NCBI GenBank assembly: GCA_025330725.1
Contig: JAIWND010000002.1
Location: 868,001-932,000 of the forward strand
Length of the DNA: 64,000 nt
Direction: 5' to 3'
DNA from: Chlamydoabsidia padenii
Lineage: Eukaryota > Mucoromycota > Mucoromycetes > Mucorales > Cunninghamellaceae
Shown here: positions 59,299 to 64,000 of the stretch, piece after piece
How positions within the stretch are numbered: position 1 is the first letter of the stretch
Layout of the letters: each line of letters begins with the position of its first letter
The notes under the pieces: generated by a model
Told to the model about the DNA's origin: nothing
Seen by the model: only the letters and a program-made list of their open reading frames with translations
Database searches by the model: none
Translations under genes and position numbers: made by a program

Positions 59299-61252
59299 AT
59301 GCTTCGTACTCTTCTTACTGCTGCTCGTCCCAATGCTTCACCGGTGACCCGTCCTATTGGTATCAATGCTATTGTAAGTTGGGCTCTATTCATACACTTG
59401 ATAAAAGAGGGCTTGTCTTTTATTCTGTCTATTAATCCCTTCTCTTCTTTAGCGTCATTATGCTTTCCCTGCTGGCCAGAAGGAGGTAATGTTGAACATT
59501 CTAATACAGCTAACAATACTTACTCGCCTCTTTTACTTTGTTTTGTAGTTTTTGAATGAAGATCTCAAGAAAGGTGACCCTGAAATGTATGAAATTATCG
59601 AAAACGAAAAGAAGCGTCAACGCGATAGTGTGGTGCTAATTCCTTCCGAAGTAAGTATAGTATGAAAAGACATTATATGAATGAATCTGACCAACTTTAT
59701 TTTATCATTTTGTTACTATTCAAATAGAACTTTACCTCCAAGGCGGTGATGGATGCTCTTGGTAGTGTGATGCAAAACAAGTACTCTGAAGGTTATGTGG
59801 GTGCTCGTTATTATGGTGGCAATGAATTCATCGATATGTCCGAACAACTTTGCCAAAGCCGAGCATTGGAAGTCTTTGGCCTTGAAAACGATAAATGGGG
59901 TGTTAATGTTCAACCTTTGTCTGGTTAGTCACAATGTCACTTTATAATTAAAATGACTAAATGCATACATCTATTAGGTGCTCCTGCCAACTTGTATGTC
60001 TATGGTGCTATCATGAAACCTCATGATCGTTTGATGGGTCTTGATTTACCTCACGGTGGTCATTTGTCTCATGGTTATCAACTTCCTAACAAGAAGATCT
60101 CGTATGTCTCGTCTTACTATGAAACCTTGCCTTACCGTCTGGACGAAAAGACTGGTCGTATTGATTATGATGAATTGGAAAAGAATGCCGTCCTCTTCCG
60201 CCCCAAGGTGATCATTGCTGGTGCCAGTGCTTATGCCCGTAACATTGATTATGCTAGAATGAAGAAGGTAGGTACATTGGTTACTTTGTAATAACATATT
60301 AAATCTCTCTCTTTTTTTTTGTGCCTTTAGATTGCTGATAAGGTTGGTGCCTACTTGATGGCTGATATTGCTCATATTTCAGGTAAGTTCCAAGAAAGAA
60401 AAAATGTACGATGGCATTTGATGCTCACGAAGGATGGTTATTTATTTGTTTGTTTAGGTCTGATTGCCGCTGACGTCTTGCCTGGACCTTGGGAATATGC
60501 TGACATTGTTACCACCACCACTCACAAGTCTCTCCGTGGTCCTCGTGGTGCCATGATCTTCTACCGCAAGGGACTCCGTAGTGTCGACAAGAAAGGAAAA
60601 GGTAAGGGAATCAGGAAGGGAATCAGGTACACGAACTAACAAACGTCTTTATATTTATCAAGAAACTTACTATGATCTGGAAAACCCTATCAATCAATCC
60701 GTATTCCCTGGTCATCAAGGTGGTCCCCACAACCATACTATTGGCGCCTTGGCTGTCGCTTTGAAACAAGCTCAATCTCCCTTATTCAAGGAATACCAAA
60801 GTCAAGTCTTGAAGAACAACCAAGCCTTTGCTGATGCCTTTACCAAACTCAACTATGAACTAGTCTCTGGCGGTACCGATAACCATTTGTTATTGGTCAA
60901 CTTGAAGCCCAAAGGCGTGGATGGTGCTCGCGTGGAACGTGTGTTGGAATTAGTGAACATTGCTGCCAATAAGAATACTGTGCCTGGTGATACTTCTGCT
61001 CTCCGTCCTAATGGTCTCCGTATTGGTACTCCTGCTATGACCAGTCGTGGATTCAAGGAAGAAGACTTTGTCAAGGTAGTCAACTATATTGATCGCGCGG
61101 TGACTATTGCTATCAACATTCAAAAATCAACTTCCTCCAAGCTTTTAAAGGATTTCAAGGCGGCGTGCGATGGTAACAAGGATATTGATGCTTTGAAAAA
61201 AGAAATCACCGAATTCTCTTCTCAATTCCCCCTCCCTAGTGTAGAATTTTAG
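59299..61252 (+). CDS. serine hydroxymethyltransferase, mitochondrial
   Basis: Eight exons (59299-59373, 59453-59485, 59549-59650, 59728-59923, 59978-60267, 60331-60382, 60458-60601, 60663-61252) give 493 aa. A PLP enzyme that converts serine and tetrahydrofolate to glycine and methylene-tetrahydrofolate. The first 30 residues ([18 protein letters not shown]) are a mitochondrial presequence. Core motifs: [56 protein letters not shown], and [14 protein letters not shown] with the PLP-binding Lys at about 273. The C-terminal [12 protein letters not shown] is intact. Intron 4 uses a GTTAGT donor. Confidence 0.96.
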
Positions 61253-62014
61253 ATAGAGTATCCCCCCCCTCCACTTTTTTTTAAACAACACATCACCTTA
61301 TTCACCCTTGTTATTATATAGTTTGACTCTTTTTACTCCTATTGCTTTTGTCATAATAAATACCCTTTTAAATGTAATGGTTGTGTGTGGTGTTAATGTG
61401 GCCGTGGTTTTGACTTTGTATGATTCCTCTCTCTATGAAGGGAAAATGGCGGTATTTGAAGTCAAAACCCGACATTCACTTTATGCATGATCACCGAGTT
61501 CGTGGTAAGGCTAGAGGTAAAAGACATCATGGTTGCTTGGTATCTCACCCACAATTGATGGCTGTACAGATCACACGTACACAGCCCAACTTTGGCTACA
61601 TTTCCTTCTTCCTGGAACTGAAAAGTCGGGGTTGACGACATGTTTTGTCGGCTGGGTACATGGGGGAATGAAAATAAAGACAATCATGCAGCTTCACCCA
61701 CCAAGAGCGGTGTTACTGAAACCCAATCACCCTAATTTGTCATGCAACGTTCTTTTTAAAACGGAGCATACACAATTACAATATAAAAAGACAAGACATA
61801 CACAAATTTAAAACATTTTTTTTATTTGATCATTTGGGACAGAATATAAAAGGGGGGATAGGGGAAGGTGTCTAACGGAATAATAACTAGATGCTTGCGA
61901 GGAGGGGGATCATAACTAGTTAAAATGAGAAGCAGACTTCAATATATATATATATATATAAAAAGAGAGAATGATAAATGTGTGTGTATATTTATATGAG
62001 ACTTTAGTTAGTCT
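61253..62014. other. 3'-to-3' intergenic region SHMT / Zn2Cys6 gene
   Basis: 762 bp. AATAAATACCC near 61356 may end SHMT mRNA. AATGGCGGTATTTGAAGTC near 61445-61463 and AAACCCGACATTC (61465-61477) resemble the recurrent element although no start codon is near. Short ORFs (61420-61811) overlap each other in several frames without any family. No gene recognised. Confidence 0.5.
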
Positions 62015-63277
62015 TCATTCGTTATCAGCATCAGTAGTGGCGGAAGCATTGGCGTTATCCTCGACCTTGACTTCATTTTCAGCCGAAGCAACAGGTTCGG
62101 TAGTTGTATCAGTAGCGGATCCATTCTTTGTAGATTCACGAGAATGAGTAGTGCTTTGAGTGGGAATAGTCTTGATGTTGTCAGTACCCTCCGTAGATTC
62201 CGCTTGTGCATTGATGTTGTTCTTGTCATCACTATTGGTTTCCTTGTTGTCAGTCGAGGATGATTCGCCGCCATTGGGTGCACGATCCAAGACAGCAGTA
62301 CAAAGTTGAGAGAGGATGCTTAATTTCCCATTTTCATCCGTTTCAGTCGAAGATTTATTTTCAGTACCACTACCAGCAGAACCACCTTCTTGTTGTTGAG
62401 AATCCTTTGAAGCGTTACCATTGTTGGCAGCATTGGCGGCAGCTTGTTGGATAATGTTGTTCATGTTGTTTAAAATGTTGTAAGGAAGGTATTGAGCATT
62501 ACCTTGGAAGTTGGGGAAGGATTGGAATTGAGCAGCATTGCCATAGGGTTGATAGTTGATAGGAGCATTAGCACCATTAGTAGCAGCAGCAATGGCAGCA
62601 CCAGTAGTAGGAGCAGAGGAATACATACCATTGGGCATTTGAGGCACTGACATATTTGGAGTAGAAGAAGCAGAGGAATCACCAGATGTGGCACCACCTA
62701 TAAACAGTTAAATGAAGTCATATTTTTTTTTTTGGTCAATAATGTTCTTGAAGGGGGGAAGGGGGCGGGAGGATTCATTTAAATCATGATTACATATTAT
62801 ACCATACCTTGTTTTCTTTTCTTGTAAGGACCACGTTTGACACCCTTCTTTCGTTCCTTGCGGACAGAGTTCACACAAGTATCAGTCGTTCCATACTTTA
62901 CACAACGAGGACAAGGTCGTTGCTCATCACACTTTTTACAGGCTTTTTGGCAGTTGACTATACATTTTAAATAAGAGAGAGAGAGAGTTTAGTATTATTA
63001 GTTTTTTGTTTGTATATGTATCACACACACACACACACAAAATGATTATTTGTAAAGGAAGCTGTTACTTACTACAGGCGTTTCTGACTTGTTTTCTTTT
63101 TTGTTTGCCAAGAGTGTAGTCTTGAGGAAAGTTATTCACCATGACGGAAGGAGCAGCAGGCATACCAAGTTGAGAGTGGTCAGGAGTTTGAGTTTGAGAC
63201 GCGTTCATACCAGAGGTAGCAGGAGCTTGAGATTGAGGATAACCAGGGAAGAAGGTAGGGTTGGCAGCAGTATACAT
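62015..63277 (-). CDS. Zn2Cys6 (Gal4-type) transcription factor
   Basis: Three coding exons (63277-63073, 62957-62808, 62697-62015) give 345 aa. The DNA-binding domain has C-X2-C-X6-C-X5-C-X2-C-X8-C spacing (NACINCQKACKKC then CPRC, ending in TC), split by intron 1 after the first cysteine, and is followed by the basic run RKERKKGVKRGPYKKRK. The N-terminus is Pro/Gln/Ser-rich. The rest is disordered: Ala/Asn-rich (ANAANNGNAS), one short hydrophobic patch (LSILSQLCTAVLD) and an acidic Glu/Asp/Thr tail. The usual fungal-specific middle homology region is missing. A 5'-UTR intron (63290-63402) is likely. Confidence 0.9.
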
Positions 63278-64000
63278 AGTAACAGGAATCTAAACATATG
63301 TGTTAGTATTATATTAAGAGTCAATCTTCTTGGCTTTTCCTCTTTCCCCTCCCCCCGACTTGTTTCGTTATTTTCTTCTTTTTTTTTTTTTTTTTCTATT
63401 ACCTGTATGGAGAATATAACGAGTAGGATATACGGTCACAATCAATCAAACAATGAGGATGATGATAGAATCAGGGCTTGTTATTATTACTTTTGTTGTT
63501 TGGAATGCAGAGTTAAAACCAACCAGAGATATGATAGCAGTGAGATTAAAAAAGAGACCCCTTGATATTTGCAGAAGGTTAAAAGATTCAACTGTTGGCA
63601 AAGTTTCAAAAGGCAGAAGAGGGAGTATGAATACCACTTTTTTTAAACGGAGGGTAAAAAAAATGTTTTCGGAGAGTAAAAGAAGACAAAGAAGAAGAAG
63701 AGAGGCAAAAAAAAAAAAAGAGGGTTAAAAAAAAAGGTCCTCGTCATCAGCCTTCACATTCCCTATTTAAAAATCCGACAGGTCTAAAAATTTTGACCAA
63801 TTAAAATGACTTTATTATAATAAGACTAGCAGTTAGGTAGTGTGGTAGTAGGTTGGGAGGAAGGTGTAAATATATCAATCAATGAGACGTAATAAGAAGG
63901 ATGTTAATGCTTTTTTGAAAAAAGTGACGGATGGGACAAAATGACTAGGGAATATAAAAAAAAAAAAAGATAATACGGTTTAGTAAGTGGGATTTCTTTT
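63278..64000. other. 5' UTR, promoter and window end
   Basis: Includes a probable 5'-UTR intron of the Zn2Cys6 gene (donor CAG|GTAATAG on the minus strand at 63402, acceptor TTTAG ending at 63290). ORFs at 63453-63728 and 63446-63637 are low-complexity or antisense without support. TATTTAAAAATCCGACAGG near 63764-63782 resembles the recurrent promoter element. The last 200 bp are AT-rich; nothing further is recognised. Confidence 0.5.

Overview
This window is a gene-dense, AT-rich nuclear segment of a filamentous fungus. About 118 introns can be placed, mostly 50-90 nt, with GTAAGT-type donors and TAG acceptors. There are pyrimidine-rich leaders in front of start codons and long A/T homopolymers between genes and inside introns. 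The protein set (Set2 with a WW domain, KCTD-type BTB protein, tail-anchored acyl-CoA-binding protein, TMEM115, TRAPPC13, full NEDD8-activating enzyme subunit) fits an early-diverging lineage, most likely Mucoromycota/Mucorales. That assignment is an inference from gene content and style, not from a marker search. No tRNA, rRNA, CRISPR array or intact autonomous transposon was found.

Layout. 0-3.8 kb: 3' part of an ADP-ribosylglycohydrolase gene, then a repeat-rich gap. 3.8-12.4 kb: UTP21/WDR36, a small unknown protein, a tail-anchored acyl-CoA-binding protein, TRAPPC13 and a mitochondrial 2-oxodicarboxylate carrier. 12.7-13.1 kb: a small secreted protein built of Trp/Pro repeats. 13.6-31.7 kb: GATA factor, degenerate MoxR-like AAA+ protein, aldehyde dehydrogenase, NSRP1-like splicing factor, Set2 H3K36 methyltransferase, Iml2/TTC39, an expansin-like secreted protein, TMEM115 and a secreted protein of unknown family. 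32.3-33.6 kb: a second, diverged carrier paralogue. 33.6-43.1 kb: an accessory-looking pocket with two decayed copies of a cysteine-rich secreted gene, short A-tailed repeats, a decayed coding relic, a tandem pair of intact eight-cysteine secreted proteins, and an ataxin-2 gene carrying a one-base frameshift. 43.1-63.3 kb: housekeeping genes: hexokinase, SCYL1-like pseudokinase, NAE1/ULA1, BTB protein, mitochondrial isoleucyl-tRNA synthetase (21 exons), mitochondrial ribosomal protein uL15m, mitochondrial serine hydroxymethyltransferase and a Zn2Cys6 transcription factor.

How the genes relate. There is no operon or metabolic cluster. Several genes serve mitochondria (both carriers, Iml2, IleRS, uL15m, SHMT), several serve chromatin and RNA (Set2, UTP21, NSRP1, ataxin-2), and several the secretory pathway (TRAPPC13, TMEM115, SCYL1).

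The points most worth a second look are: a recurrent promoter element, GGCGGGATTTGAAAT and variants, which resembles an animal CDE/CHR cell-cycle element; the frameshift just upstream of a PAM2-like motif in ataxin-2; the Trp/Pro repeat protein; the tandem eight-cysteine secreted proteins; and the A-tailed repeat family.
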